DNA from: Gammaproteobacteria bacterium
GTDB lineage: Bacteria; Pseudomonadota; Gammaproteobacteria; GCA-002705445; GCA-002716945
Direction: 5' to 3'
Length of the DNA: 38,467 nucleotides
NCBI GenBank assembly: GCA_002698665.1
Contig: NZZP01000003.1
Coordinates: 1 to 38,467, forward strand
The notes below the pieces were generated by a model that made no database searches, was not told where the DNA came from, and was given only the letters and a program-made list of their open reading frames with translations. The position numbers and the translations under genes are program-made. Shown here piece by piece: positions 8,980-18,284 of this stretch (position 1 is the first letter of the stretch; every line of letters starts with the position of its first letter).

Positions 8980-10636
8980 TCTCTTGATGCATCCCGGAGT
9001 ACCTTTAATTATTGCATCGATATTAATATTAATTTTTAAAGGAAAAGCAAATATTCTGTCTCTAGGAGCAATATTGGTATCCTTTGTTTTACTAATATTA
9101 TTCTTACCTGCTAATAATCTCGAATTTATTTTTCTTGACTATAACTTTATCTTTTTTGATTACAGTAAACTTTCATTTCTGTTTTGTTTAGTATTTCTAC
9201 TGATAGCTTTACTTGGAAAGATATTTTCAATATATAGAGATTGTTATAAAGAAAAAGCATTAATTTTACTCTATATTGCATCTTCAATTACAGTCATATT
9301 TTCTGGTGATTTTATAACTCTTTATATCTTTTGGGAGATAATGGCTATTTCATCTTCAATGATAATATGGTCGTCAGGAACCAAACAAGCAAGTAAAGCA
9401 GGAATACGATATTTACAAGTACATTTGTTTGGCGGTGTTATTTTATTAATGGGCATAATTGGCTTATATATGGATACCGGCAACCTGCAAATAAGACATT
9501 TAGATTTATACTCTTGGTACAACTGGCTGATGCTGACCGGTTTTTTATTGAATGCAGGCGCACCTCCTTTCTCGCATTGGTTGCCAGATGCATATCCTGA
9601 AGGAAGTTATTCTTCAACAATATTCTTATCGGCATACACAACTAAAACATCAGTATTTATTTTAATAATGACTTTTGCTGGTGAAGAAATATTAATATAT
9701 TTTGGATTGTACATGATTATGTATGGAATTATCTATGCCCTTTTAGAAAATGATATTAGAAAAATTTTATCCTATAGCATTGTTAATCAAGTAGGTTTCA
9801 TGATCGTAGGAATTGGAATAGGGACAGAATTAGCTATTAATGGAGCTTCTGCACACGCATTTTCACATATAATCTACAAGGGGTTGTTATTAATGTCAGC
9901 CGGAAGTGTGATTTATATGATTAATAAACGAAAATGTACAGATGTAGGCGGTCTATATAAAACTATGCCAATTACAGCAACATGTGGAATTATTGGTGCT
10001 CTTGCAATCTCAGCGTTTCCTCTAACATCTGGATTTATTTCTAAGTCTATGATTTTGGATTCAAGTATTAATCAGAATCTGATATATGTCTGGGTGCTTT
10101 TACTCATAGGTTCTGCTGGAGTTTTTCTTCATGCAGGAATAAAGTTTCCTTGGTTTGTATTCTTTCATAGAGATAAAAATATAATTACAACCGATCCTCC
10201 AATGTATATGAAACTATCGATGATTACAGCATCCATAATATGTATTGGAATTGGAATATTCCCTGCTATATTGTATGACATTCTTCCTTATGCAACAAAC
10301 TATGTACCGTATACTGGCAATCATGTTATTAGTCAACTTCATCTGTTGATATTTTCTGGACTAGCATTTTTTATCTCTCTTAAATATTTAGAAAGGACGT
10401 TAACAATAACTCTAGACTTTGATTGGGTATATAGAGATAAAGGCAGGTACATTAATAAGCTTGTTGTTTTAATGCAAACTTTATTAAATAATTTAATGCT
10501 TAAAATGAGTTTAAAAAATATTAAAGGTAAATTTTTAGTATTTGAAAACTATGTCATGAGGCAGGCTACAGTTTCAGTCATGGTTACATTAGTATTAATT
10601 ACACTAACAGTATTCCTTTTACTTAATATTATTTAG
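8969..10636 (+). CDS. Third large antiporter subunit (NuoL/MrpA-N/MrpD-like)
   Basis: 'LYIFWEIMAISSSMIIWSSG', 'NAGAPPFSHWLPDAYPEGSYSSTIFLSAYTTKTSVFIL', 'ILSYSIVNQVGFMIVGIGIG'. Confidence 0.9.
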   Translation: MMNSLLMHPGVPLIIASILILIFKGKANILSLGAILVSFVLLILFLPANNLEFIFLDYNFIFFDYSKLSFLFCLVFLLIALLGKIFSIYRDCYKEKALILLYIASSITVIFSGDFITLYIFWEIMAISSSMIIWSSGTKQASKAGIRYLQVHLFGGVILLMGIIGLYMDTGNLQIRHLDLYSWYNWLMLTGFLLNAGAPPFSHWLPDAYPEGSYSSTIFLSAYTTKTSVFILIMTFAGEEILIYFGLYMIMYGIIYALLENDIRKILSYSIVNQVGFMIVGIGIGTELAINGASAHAFSHIIYKGLLLMSAGSVIYMINKRKCTDVGGLYKTMPITATCGIIGALAISAFPLTSGFISKSMILDSSINQNLIYVWVLLLIGSAGVFLHAGIKFPWFVFFHRDKNIITTDPPMYMKLSMITASIICIGIGIFPAILYDILPYATNYVPYTGNHVISQLHLLIFSGLAFFISLKYLERTLTITLDFDWVYRDKGRYINKLVVLMQTLLNNLMLKMSLKNIKGKFLVFENYVMRQATVSVMVTLVLITLTVFLLLNII

Positions 10637-11957
10637 TACCCCCAATTGTGATATCCTTGATGAGTATTGAACCTGTTCGTATACGCCCTCTTATATCTAT
10701 GTCATCACCTAGTGCTACAATATTTTTAAACATTTTTAATAAATTTGATGCTACTGTGATTTCGGTTACAGGATGTTTTATTTCTCCATCCTTAATAAGA
10801 TACCCAAAGGCTCCACGCGAATAGTCGCCTGTTAATGTATTAGCTCCACTGCCCATCATATCAGTAATAAATATACCATCTTCCATTGTAGAAATTATAT
10901 TTTTTGTAAGTGATCTATCGGTATCTATTATAATATTAGTCAATGAACCATTTCCCGTACATTCCATTTTTAATTTTCTTGAAGAATAAGTATCCAACAA
11001 ATAGGTTTTCAATATACCTTTAGATATAATATCTTTTTTACATGTCAAGACCCCATCAATATCATAGGGTCTTGTTGCAGGCCCACCCTCAAGGAGAGGT
11101 TCTTCTCTTATGTTGAGAAAATTAGGGAATATTGTTTCTTCAAGTTTGTTTAAAAGAAAACTTGATTTTTTATAAATTGAAGAACCATCAATAGCTCCCA
11201 AAAAGTTTGATATAATAGACTGAGCCATTTCTGGTGAAAATAAAACCGGACACGCGCGCGTCTTAATTGTTTTGGCGCCCAGTCTAGAGACTGCTCTTCT
11301 AGCAGCTATTCTACCAATATCTTTAGCATTCTCTATGCTATCAAGGTCTCTTGTAGAAGAATACCAGTAGTCTCTTTCCATTAATTTATCCTGCTCTGCT
11401 AAAGCAATGCAGGATAGCGAATAATCAGTTGATTTATACGAGCCATAAGCCCCATTAGAATTCAAGATAATATTTTTTTGATTGGAATATGAAAATGTTG
11501 ATCCCTCAGAATTTGTTATTCTGTTATCAAAACTGAAAGCTTCACTTTCACATTCAATTGTTTTATCGATAATTTCATTAATATCTAGTTTCTCTGGGTA
11601 ATAAATCCCTAAGTCAGTCCAATCATTTTTTGTATAGTTGGACTCAGGCAAGCCCTGACATTCATCCTGTTGAGTGTTGGTAGAAATATACTCAGCTTTC
11701 TCTATTGTTTTTTGTATACTCTCTAAGGATAGATTATTGGTTGAAGCAGTCCCTTTTTTATAATTATTATATACAGCTACCGCCAACCCAGTGTCTTGAT
11801 GATGTTCAATACTTTCTACTGATTTCGATCTAGATGTTACCGTAAAACCATCAGATAATGATAAAGAAAATACATATTGATAATCTGTCTTTAATTTAGA
11901 AAGTAAGTTTTGTATCAGATTTTTATATTTGTCAGCATCCGGTGTATTTGATGTCAA
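10629..11957 (-). CDS. pmbA: Metalloprotease PmbA/TldE (TTG start)
   Basis: TldE/PmbA family protein with paired tldD upstream; 'LTGDYSRGAFGYLIKDGEIKHPVTEITVASNLLKMF'. Confidence 0.93.
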   Translation of the reverse strand: MTSNTPDADKYKNLIQNLLSKLKTDYQYVFSLSLSDGFTVTSRSKSVESIEHHQDTGLAVAVYNNYKKGTASTNNLSLESIQKTIEKAEYISTNTQQDECQGLPESNYTKNDWTDLGIYYPEKLDINEIIDKTIECESEAFSFDNRITNSEGSTFSYSNQKNIILNSNGAYGSYKSTDYSLSCIALAEQDKLMERDYWYSSTRDLDSIENAKDIGRIAARRAVSRLGAKTIKTRACPVLFSPEMAQSIISNFLGAIDGSSIYKKSSFLLNKLEETIFPNFLNIREEPLLEGGPATRPYDIDGVLTCKKDIISKGILKTYLLDTYSSRKLKMECTGNGSLTNIIIDTDRSLTKNIISTMEDGIFITDMMGSGANTLTGDYSRGAFGYLIKDGEIKHPVTEITVASNLLKMFKNIVALGDDIDIRGRIRTGSILIKDITIGGTK

Positions 11958-13384
11958 ATTTTTGTTCCCCCAACTGTAATATCATCTATTTTTAGAGTGG
12001 GCTGACCTACGCCAACAGGTACACTTTGACCATCTTTTCCGCATGTGCCTACACCATCATCTAACTTAAGATCATTTCCGACCATAGAAACTTTTTTGAG
12101 CACTTCCGGTCCATTTCCAATTAATGTCATACCTTTTATCGCATGACTAATTTTACCATTAGCTATTTTATAAGCTTCCGAAGCCGTAAAAACAAACTGC
12201 CCATTCGTTATGTCAACCTGTCCACCGGAGAAATTTACAGCATAAATACCATTTTGAACTGATTCAATAATTTCACTAGGATTATATTTTCCAGGCCTCA
12301 TAAATGTATTTGTCATTCTTGGCATTGGCAAACATGAATAGTTTTCTCTTCTACCATTTCCAGTTGGTCCCGTCTTCATAAGTTTTGCATTTACTTTATC
12401 CTGCATATAACCTTTCAACACACCATTTTCTATAAGGGTATTGCATTGTGTCTCGCATCCTTCATCATCAAAAGACAGTGATCCTCGTCTTTTCGATATT
12501 GTTCCGTCATCAACAATAGTACATTGCGATGATGCGACTTTTTTTCCAATTAAGTTAGAAAATGCTGAAGTTTTTTTTCTATTAAAATCACCTTCTAATC
12601 CGTGTCCAATAGCCTCATGGAGAAGTACGCCAGGCCAACCTGGTCCAAGGACAACCGTCATGGCTCCAGCTTTTGCTTCTTGTGCAGACAAATTTACATC
12701 AGCTTGCCTGAGAGCCTCTTCTGCATATGTATATGCAATATCAGAATCAATTATATGGTCATATGAATATCTACCGCCTCCACCAGCTGATCCTCTCTCT
12801 CTTCTATCTCCTTTCTTTAGAATAACCATGACACTAAATCTTACTAGTGGTCTATCATCAAAAGCTTTAATTCCATCTGTGTTAGCAACAAATATTGAAT
12901 CGTAACTTCCTGCAAGACTAATAATCACTTGCTCGACCCTAGAATCTTTAGCTCTAATATGATTATCAATTTTTTTAAGAAACTTAACCTTTAAATCATC
13001 TTTTATACCGTCTATTGGTGATACTGGCTCATAAAGTTTTCTAATATTCTGTTCCTCACCTATTTTTATGAGTTTTTCTTTTCCAGATTTTGCTATACAT
13101 CTCGAGGTATTTGCTGCAGACATTAAATTATCGAACTCAAAATTATTGCTATATGCAAAACCAGACTTATCAGAGACAACCGATCTAATGCCGACTCCAC
13201 TATCTATACTAGAAGAACCATGTTTAACAATACCATCTTCTAGTTGCCAACTTTCGGATAATGTATGTTGAAAATATATATCAGCAAAATCTATATTTTT
13301 TGAACATGCAACTGATAATATCTTTGCTAATTTATCATCATTTAAATCATAATTATCAAGAATCAGGGTTTGTATAGTATTCAT
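11954..13384 (-). CDS. tldD: Metalloprotease TldD
   Basis: 'GVLLHEAIGHGLEGDFNRKKTSAFS' (HExxxH-type motif), 'PMPRMTNTFM'. Confidence 0.96.
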   Translation of the reverse strand: MNTIQTLILDNYDLNDDKLAKILSVACSKNIDFADIYFQHTLSESWQLEDGIVKHGSSSIDSGVGIRSVVSDKSGFAYSNNFEFDNLMSAANTSRCIAKSGKEKLIKIGEEQNIRKLYEPVSPIDGIKDDLKVKFLKKIDNHIRAKDSRVEQVIISLAGSYDSIFVANTDGIKAFDDRPLVRFSVMVILKKGDRRERGSAGGGGRYSYDHIIDSDIAYTYAEEALRQADVNLSAQEAKAGAMTVVLGPGWPGVLLHEAIGHGLEGDFNRKKTSAFSNLIGKKVASSQCTIVDDGTISKRRGSLSFDDEGCETQCNTLIENGVLKGYMQDKVNAKLMKTGPTGNGRRENYSCLPMPRMTNTFMRPGKYNPSEIIESVQNGIYAVNFSGGQVDITNGQFVFTASEAYKIANGKISHAIKGMTLIGNGPEVLKKVSMVGNDLKLDDGVGTCGKDGQSVPVGVGQPTLKIDDITVGGTKI

Positions 13385-14199
13385 TTTTTACCTATTAAGT
13401 TTATATGTGATAGAACAGGAAATTTTTCTCTAATTGAGTGTAACTGTTTTAAATTAACATCCGCCTCAATAAAACCGCTACCAGAATCTATTCTTGATAG
13501 AACTTGTCCCCATGGGTTAACAATCATGCTATTTCCATAAGTTTGTCTACCACTTATATGATATCCTCCCTGACAAGCTGTGACAACATAACATAAATTT
13601 TCTATAGCTCTAGCTTTTACTAATGTTTCCCAGTGCACCTTTCCTGTTTGATGAGTAAAGGCTGCAGGCAAGACCATTATTTCTACCCCATGATCATGCT
13701 GTAATCTGTAAAGCTCAGGAAATCTCAAGTCATAGCAAATGGATAGCCCTATAATGCCTATGGGTGTCTGAATAACTTTAATTTCTTTCCCAGGTTTAAA
13801 GACCTTAGATTCAGCATATGACTCATTTGAATTAGGTAGTTGGACATCAAATAGGTGTATTTTATCATATCTACAGACAACATCGCCTGAATCATTATAT
13901 ACGAGTGTAGTCGAAGATACTTTACTGGATTGATTTGTCTTTAGAGGGATAGTGCCTGCTATAATCCATAATTTATATTTTTCTGAGCACTGAGAGAGAA
14001 AATCTTGTAATGGCCCACTTCCTTCAATTTCAGCATGCTCGATGAATTCCTGATCATTTTCAGGCATCAGAGCAAAATTCTCAGGTAGAACAACCATTTT
14101 TACATTTGTTTTTGATATATCTTTCAGATAACGTGAGACTTCAAGTAAGTTAGCTTGAATATTTGGCCCAGAAGTTAATTGAATAGATGCTATTGTCAT
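13381..14199 (-). CDS. Carbon-nitrogen hydrolase (nitrilase superfamily; deaminated-glutathione amidase/omega-amidase-like)
   Basis: Glu-Lys-Cys triad contexts 'LPENFALMP', 'RYDKIHLFD', 'LSICYDLRFPELYR'. Confidence 0.92.
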   Translation of the reverse strand: MTIASIQLTSGPNIQANLLEVSRYLKDISKTNVKMVVLPENFALMPENDQEFIEHAEIEGSGPLQDFLSQCSEKYKLWIIAGTIPLKTNQSSKVSSTTLVYNDSGDVVCRYDKIHLFDVQLPNSNESYAESKVFKPGKEIKVIQTPIGIIGLSICYDLRFPELYRLQHDHGVEIMVLPAAFTHQTGKVHWETLVKARAIENLCYVVTACQGGYHISGRQTYGNSMIVNPWGQVLSRIDSGSGFIEADVNLKQLHSIREKFPVLSHINLIGKK

Positions 14200-14234
14200 T
14201 ATTTCTCTCCAATACTATGTGTTCTTAGAATATA

Positions 14235-17200
14235 TTAATTTTCGATTGGTTTAAACGATTCAATTACGTTTATCTCAGGATTGTCCCATGATCCTTTTAT
14301 GGAATATTCAACAGCTGCTAACTGATTTGTATTAATACCCATCTCTTTTAATACTTTATCATAAAAGATGGATGCTACAGCACCTATAGGGCCTCCTAAA
14401 AGAGTCCCTGAAATAAGACTCATAGAAGATAAATCAGGTATGTAAATTAGTTCTTGGTCATGTGTCCTTTTTTTCAGACTAGATGATCCATTAATTCTCA
14501 TTTCACCAAAAGTACCCTTCAATACTAAATTATTGACTTCGGCTGATGAATCTAAGAAAATAAATTCCCCATTCATTGTCTCAAAAGATAAACCACTTGA
14601 AAAAAAATCACTGAAATCTAAAGTTAACCTCTTCTGAAGAGACGAGATACTAAATAAGCCTAGTAGTTGACCGATTGCCTTGGTTTGTTTAGTAACTTGT
14701 AAGAATTCACCATCCTTTAAGTCTAATATAATTTTTCCATCGAAAGTATCCAATGAAAAAATATCAGGTGAGCCTCTCCATTGGCCTATCAACTGAGATT
14801 TTAACTTTCCTTTCTTTATAACATCAGAGTAACCTAAATTACCTAAAGAAGTCCCAAAATTACCACTGGAAAAACTTGCGTCAAAAAATGTTAGTTGTCC
14901 ATTAGAGGAATTAATCCACTTTCCTGTACCTAGCATAGAAAGATGATTATTGTCAAAGCTGAGTCTTTCTATTACCATACCATCTGAAGCAGGGGCAGTC
15001 CTAATGACGAAATTATTAAAATAATATTTATTAATTTTAGCCTGATATATCTCTAAATTTAAAAATGGATAAACCATAGGGTCAGCTACACCCTCAAATT
15101 TATTTAAATCAAAATAATCTAATTTAGCATTAATCCTGTTTTCAGTATCAATGCTATCCGGCAGAGATAAATTACCTTTAATTGAGGGTGAATTTATTGC
15201 TATTAATAATCCATTTGAATTTGGTAATATCTTTAGCTTATATTCCTCAAAAATAATATTTAATGGGTTCTCTTTGTTATTATTGAGTTTAAAAGATATG
15301 TCAATATTTTTTTTTGTTTGTGCGACTTTTTTAAAAGGACTAATCATGTTAAATGACATTCCTTGCATATCAGATTTTAATCTAATATTTATGTCATCAA
15401 TATTTCTATATGTAAGCATCATATGAGTCTTTGACTCACCAGTGAATGACTGGAATAAATTATAGTTAGATATATGCTTTATCAAATCTGCAGTAACAGT
15501 ACCTTTGCTTTTCATGGAATAGCTAACTTGATTTTTTCTAATTTTGGTATCAAGAGACAACTGAAATGGAAGATTATTGATATAATATTCTGCCTCATTT
15601 ATATAGATATATTTATCATAGAAACCAATTCTAAGATTATTAGAATTAAAAGATAGATCCGGATTTTTATTACCCAAAACTAATTTATTTAAATTCAGAA
15701 TACCATAAGAATTTCTTTTTTTCTTTGAGGATACACTAATATATTTTAGATCATATTGAGAGTTAACTGATAAGCCAGATTCTTTAATATATTCTTTATA
15801 ATGAGAAGGTAAGTTTTTAAATATTGTTTTAAAATCACCACGAATATTAAATTTATATTTTTTATTCTGTTTAGATATATTTCCATATACTTTAATCGCT
15901 TGATTTTGATTGAAATATATATCTTGTGAACTCAATATTAAATTGCCATCTTTACTCCTATAGTTAATATTTCCAATTAGCGAATCAATTTTAAAATTAT
16001 CTTCACTCAGAGACATATCAATATTTTTACTATCAATAAGTATCGTGCCAAAATAAGATTCGCCAATAATTCTACCAGTCAAGTTATTCAAAGAAAAATC
16101 ATTAGATTCTTGATAATTCAATGATTTAAAATTCACTTGGTATCGCCTTTTCCTATTATCATTAATATCTCTGATTACTAAATCAGATAAAACTCCACCT
16201 TGGAATGGCTTGATACTAGAAAATAGTAGTGTCTTAGAAAAGTTAGGGAAAATCCTAGTCAGGTAATTAATATCATCAAGATTTATCTCGTCAACTGCTA
16301 TATCTGCTAAGCTAGCATCTTTTATAGTCATTAATATATTATTACTATCATAATCATTGTTCTTAGTCTTAAAATTCAATTTTCCTAAATGAATTTTTTT
16401 TATATTATTTATATTTTGATAGTCTATTTCAGTACTTAATTTTTCTATGTGATATTTTTCTTTAGTGAGGAGATTTTCAAGTTTTCCACTATCAATATTC
16501 AATAATCCCTTAACATCAATAAATGCATTATCCTGAATTTTTGCCCATAATGAATAATCAATACTATCTAATGATGCCGTAAGTTTGCTAGGAAGAATTG
16601 ATAAATCAGATGTATTAACATTTATACCTCGACTAAATATTATGCCATCAAATTTATTAGAAGAATTTATTTTAAATACGGAGGCTAAATGAATGACCTC
16701 AGTTGTATCTTGATGATTAAATGTTGAAAATATTTTTATATTGTCCAGTTCATTAAACACTACCATATTGATATTAAGCAGCTTATGGGTTATTTCTTTA
16801 TCTAAATCGTTGATCTGTATATTTGAATCTGAAATACGAAACTTAGTTGTATCTAATATAGTTTCATTAGCATTATCACCAGGTCTATAAGTATCTAATA
16901 AATCATAATCCTTCATATAAAGTTTATCATTTATATAGTCAAGAGTAATATCAGAATTAACGAGGTTTATTTCATAAGGAATAAATCTTTGACTATACAA
17001 AAGACTCATTAAATTAAATTGTAAAAGGATTCTTTCACCTTCAATTAAAATATCACTTGAATCTTTTTTGTATAATGAAAAATCTTTGAGAGCAATATGT
17101 ACATTGAGTCCATGCCATCTAGTTTCTAAATTATTGATATTTAAGTTGAGTCCAGATTTTTTTTCTACGATTGAAATTAAAGGTTTCGTATATGTGTTAG

Positions 17201-17297
17201 AAATATAATTTGTATTTTCTGTTATAAATACAAGTAATGCAAGAGTAATAATAATAAACGAAATAAAGTATATTATTAATGATAATATTTTTTGCAT
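14235..17297 (-). CDS. yhdP: YhdP family large AsmA-like (DUF3971) envelope protein
   Basis: 1020 aa, N-terminal TM, AsmA-like C-term ('GQWRGSPDIFSLDTFDGKIILDLKDGEFLQV', 'LLGLFSISSLQKRLTLDFSDFFSSGLSFE'); upstream of nit-tldD. Confidence 0.9.
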   Translation of the reverse strand: MQKILSLIIYFISFIIITLALLVFITENTNYISNTYTKPLISIVEKKSGLNLNINNLETRWHGLNVHIALKDFSLYKKDSSDILIEGERILLQFNLMSLLYSQRFIPYEINLVNSDITLDYINDKLYMKDYDLLDTYRPGDNANETILDTTKFRISDSNIQINDLDKEITHKLLNINMVVFNELDNIKIFSTFNHQDTTEVIHLASVFKINSSNKFDGIIFSRGINVNTSDLSILPSKLTASLDSIDYSLWAKIQDNAFIDVKGLLNIDSGKLENLLTKEKYHIEKLSTEIDYQNINNIKKIHLGKLNFKTKNNDYDSNNILMTIKDASLADIAVDEINLDDINYLTRIFPNFSKTLLFSSIKPFQGGVLSDLVIRDINDNRKRRYQVNFKSLNYQESNDFSLNNLTGRIIGESYFGTILIDSKNIDMSLSEDNFKIDSLIGNINYRSKDGNLILSSQDIYFNQNQAIKVYGNISKQNKKYKFNIRGDFKTIFKNLPSHYKEYIKESGLSVNSQYDLKYISVSSKKKRNSYGILNLNKLVLGNKNPDLSFNSNNLRIGFYDKYIYINEAEYYINNLPFQLSLDTKIRKNQVSYSMKSKGTVTADLIKHISNYNLFQSFTGESKTHMMLTYRNIDDINIRLKSDMQGMSFNMISPFKKVAQTKKNIDISFKLNNNKENPLNIIFEEYKLKILPNSNGLLIAINSPSIKGNLSLPDSIDTENRINAKLDYFDLNKFEGVADPMVYPFLNLEIYQAKINKYYFNNFVIRTAPASDGMVIERLSFDNNHLSMLGTGKWINSSNGQLTFFDASFSSGNFGTSLGNLGYSDVIKKGKLKSQLIGQWRGSPDIFSLDTFDGKIILDLKDGEFLQVTKQTKAIGQLLGLFSISSLQKRLTLDFSDFFSSGLSFETMNGEFIFLDSSAEVNNLVLKGTFGEMRINGSSSLKKRTHDQELIYIPDLSSMSLISGTLLGGPIGAVASIFYDKVLKEMGINTNQLAAVEYSIKGSWDNPEINVIESFKPIEN

Positions 17298-17301
17298 AGG
17301 A

Positions 17302-17646
17302 CTATTTGTATGTAAAATTCTGAGTATCTATACTCTCATCCCATAATTTTTCTAATGAGTAGAATTCACGAGTTTCAGGATGCATTACATGAACTAATAA
17401 ATCACCATAATCTATTAATATCCACTCAGATCTATTGTATCCTTCAACACCAAGTGGTTTAATTTTATTTTTCTTAAGTTTTGTAACCAAGTTGTCTGCT
17501 ATTGCTTTGACATGTCGTGTCGATCTTCCAGATGCAATGAACATTAAATCCGTTACAGAAGACTTGTTTGTCACATCAACTAATGTAATATCCTGAGCTT
17601 TATTATCCTCTAAGACATTTAAGATATATTTTTTTATCTTTTCCAT
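17302..17646 (-). CDS. rsfS: Ribosome silencing factor RsfS
   Basis: 'DLMFIASGRSTRHVKAIADNL', 'GYNRSEWILIDYGDLLVHVMHPETREFYSLEKLW'. Confidence 0.97.
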   Translation of the reverse strand: MEKIKKYILNVLEDNKAQDITLVDVTNKSSVTDLMFIASGRSTRHVKAIADNLVTKLKKNKIKPLGVEGYNRSEWILIDYGDLLVHVMHPETREFYSLEKLWDESIDTQNFTYK

Positions 17647-17648
17647 TA

Positions 17649-18284
17649 CTAGTAAATCTTATTATCTAGCAACCATTTTGCAAGTTCTGGCTTAATATCA
17701 TTTGAAATATCTTGATCCTTTATTAATCTTTTTCTCACTTCAGATGATGAAATATCAATCAATGATGTTTCTTCTAAATATATTTTACCATATGAAGTAC
17801 TATGAAATATAGTTAGATCTTCACAAATAAACGACTTCAAGCTATGTTCTACTTTGCCAGGGTGATTATTTGATATACGTGCTGTGACAATGATGTTACA
17901 TATCTCTAAAATTTCAGTATATTTTTTCCATTGCGGAAATAACTCTAAGGTATCGCTGCCCATAATTAAATAAATATTATCACCAGGATATTCTTCTGAA
18001 ATTGATTTTATGGTATCTATCATAAAAGAGGTTCCGCCTCTAATTATTTCCCGATTATCAATAATGTAATTTGGGTTAGTAATACTCTTTTCAAGCATCT
18101 TTATTCTATCTGTTGTCGACGCTATTATTTGTTTTGATGAATTAGATTTACATGTTGGAATAAAATGTATTTTATCTAAATTATGTATTTTGTGAAGTTG
18201 ATTAATTGGCTTCAAGTGTCCATTATGAATTGGATCAAAAGCACCGCCATATACTCCTATTCTTCTTTTTGAATTATTATTAAT
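17649..18284 (-). CDS. nadD: Nicotinate-nucleotide adenylyltransferase; probable non-canonical start (ATT 18284-18282, alternatively ATA 18260-18258); track ORF begins at internal TTG 18215
   Basis: Upstream in-frame translation NNNSKRRIGVYGGAFDPIHNGHLKP supplies the GGxFDPxHxGH nucleotidyltransferase motif missing from the track ORF. In-frame TAA at 18290-18288 with no ATG/GTG/TTG between it and this motif. Confidence 0.85.
   Translation of the reverse strand: MNNNSKRRIGVYGGAFDPIHNGHLKPINQLHKIHNLDKIHFIPTCKSNSSKQIIASTTDRIKMLEKSITNPNYIIDNREIIRGGTSFMIDTIKSISEEYPGDNIYLIMGSDTLELFPQWKKYTEILEICNIIVTARISNNHPGKVEHSLKSFICEDLTIFHSTSYGKIYLEETSLIDISSSEVRKRLIKDQDISNDIKPELAKWLLDNKIY

Noticed and set aside
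12441-12905. 154-aa ORF opposite tldD
   Set aside because: Antisense to a clear TldD coding sequence; no recognisable domain; explained as a shadow ORF.
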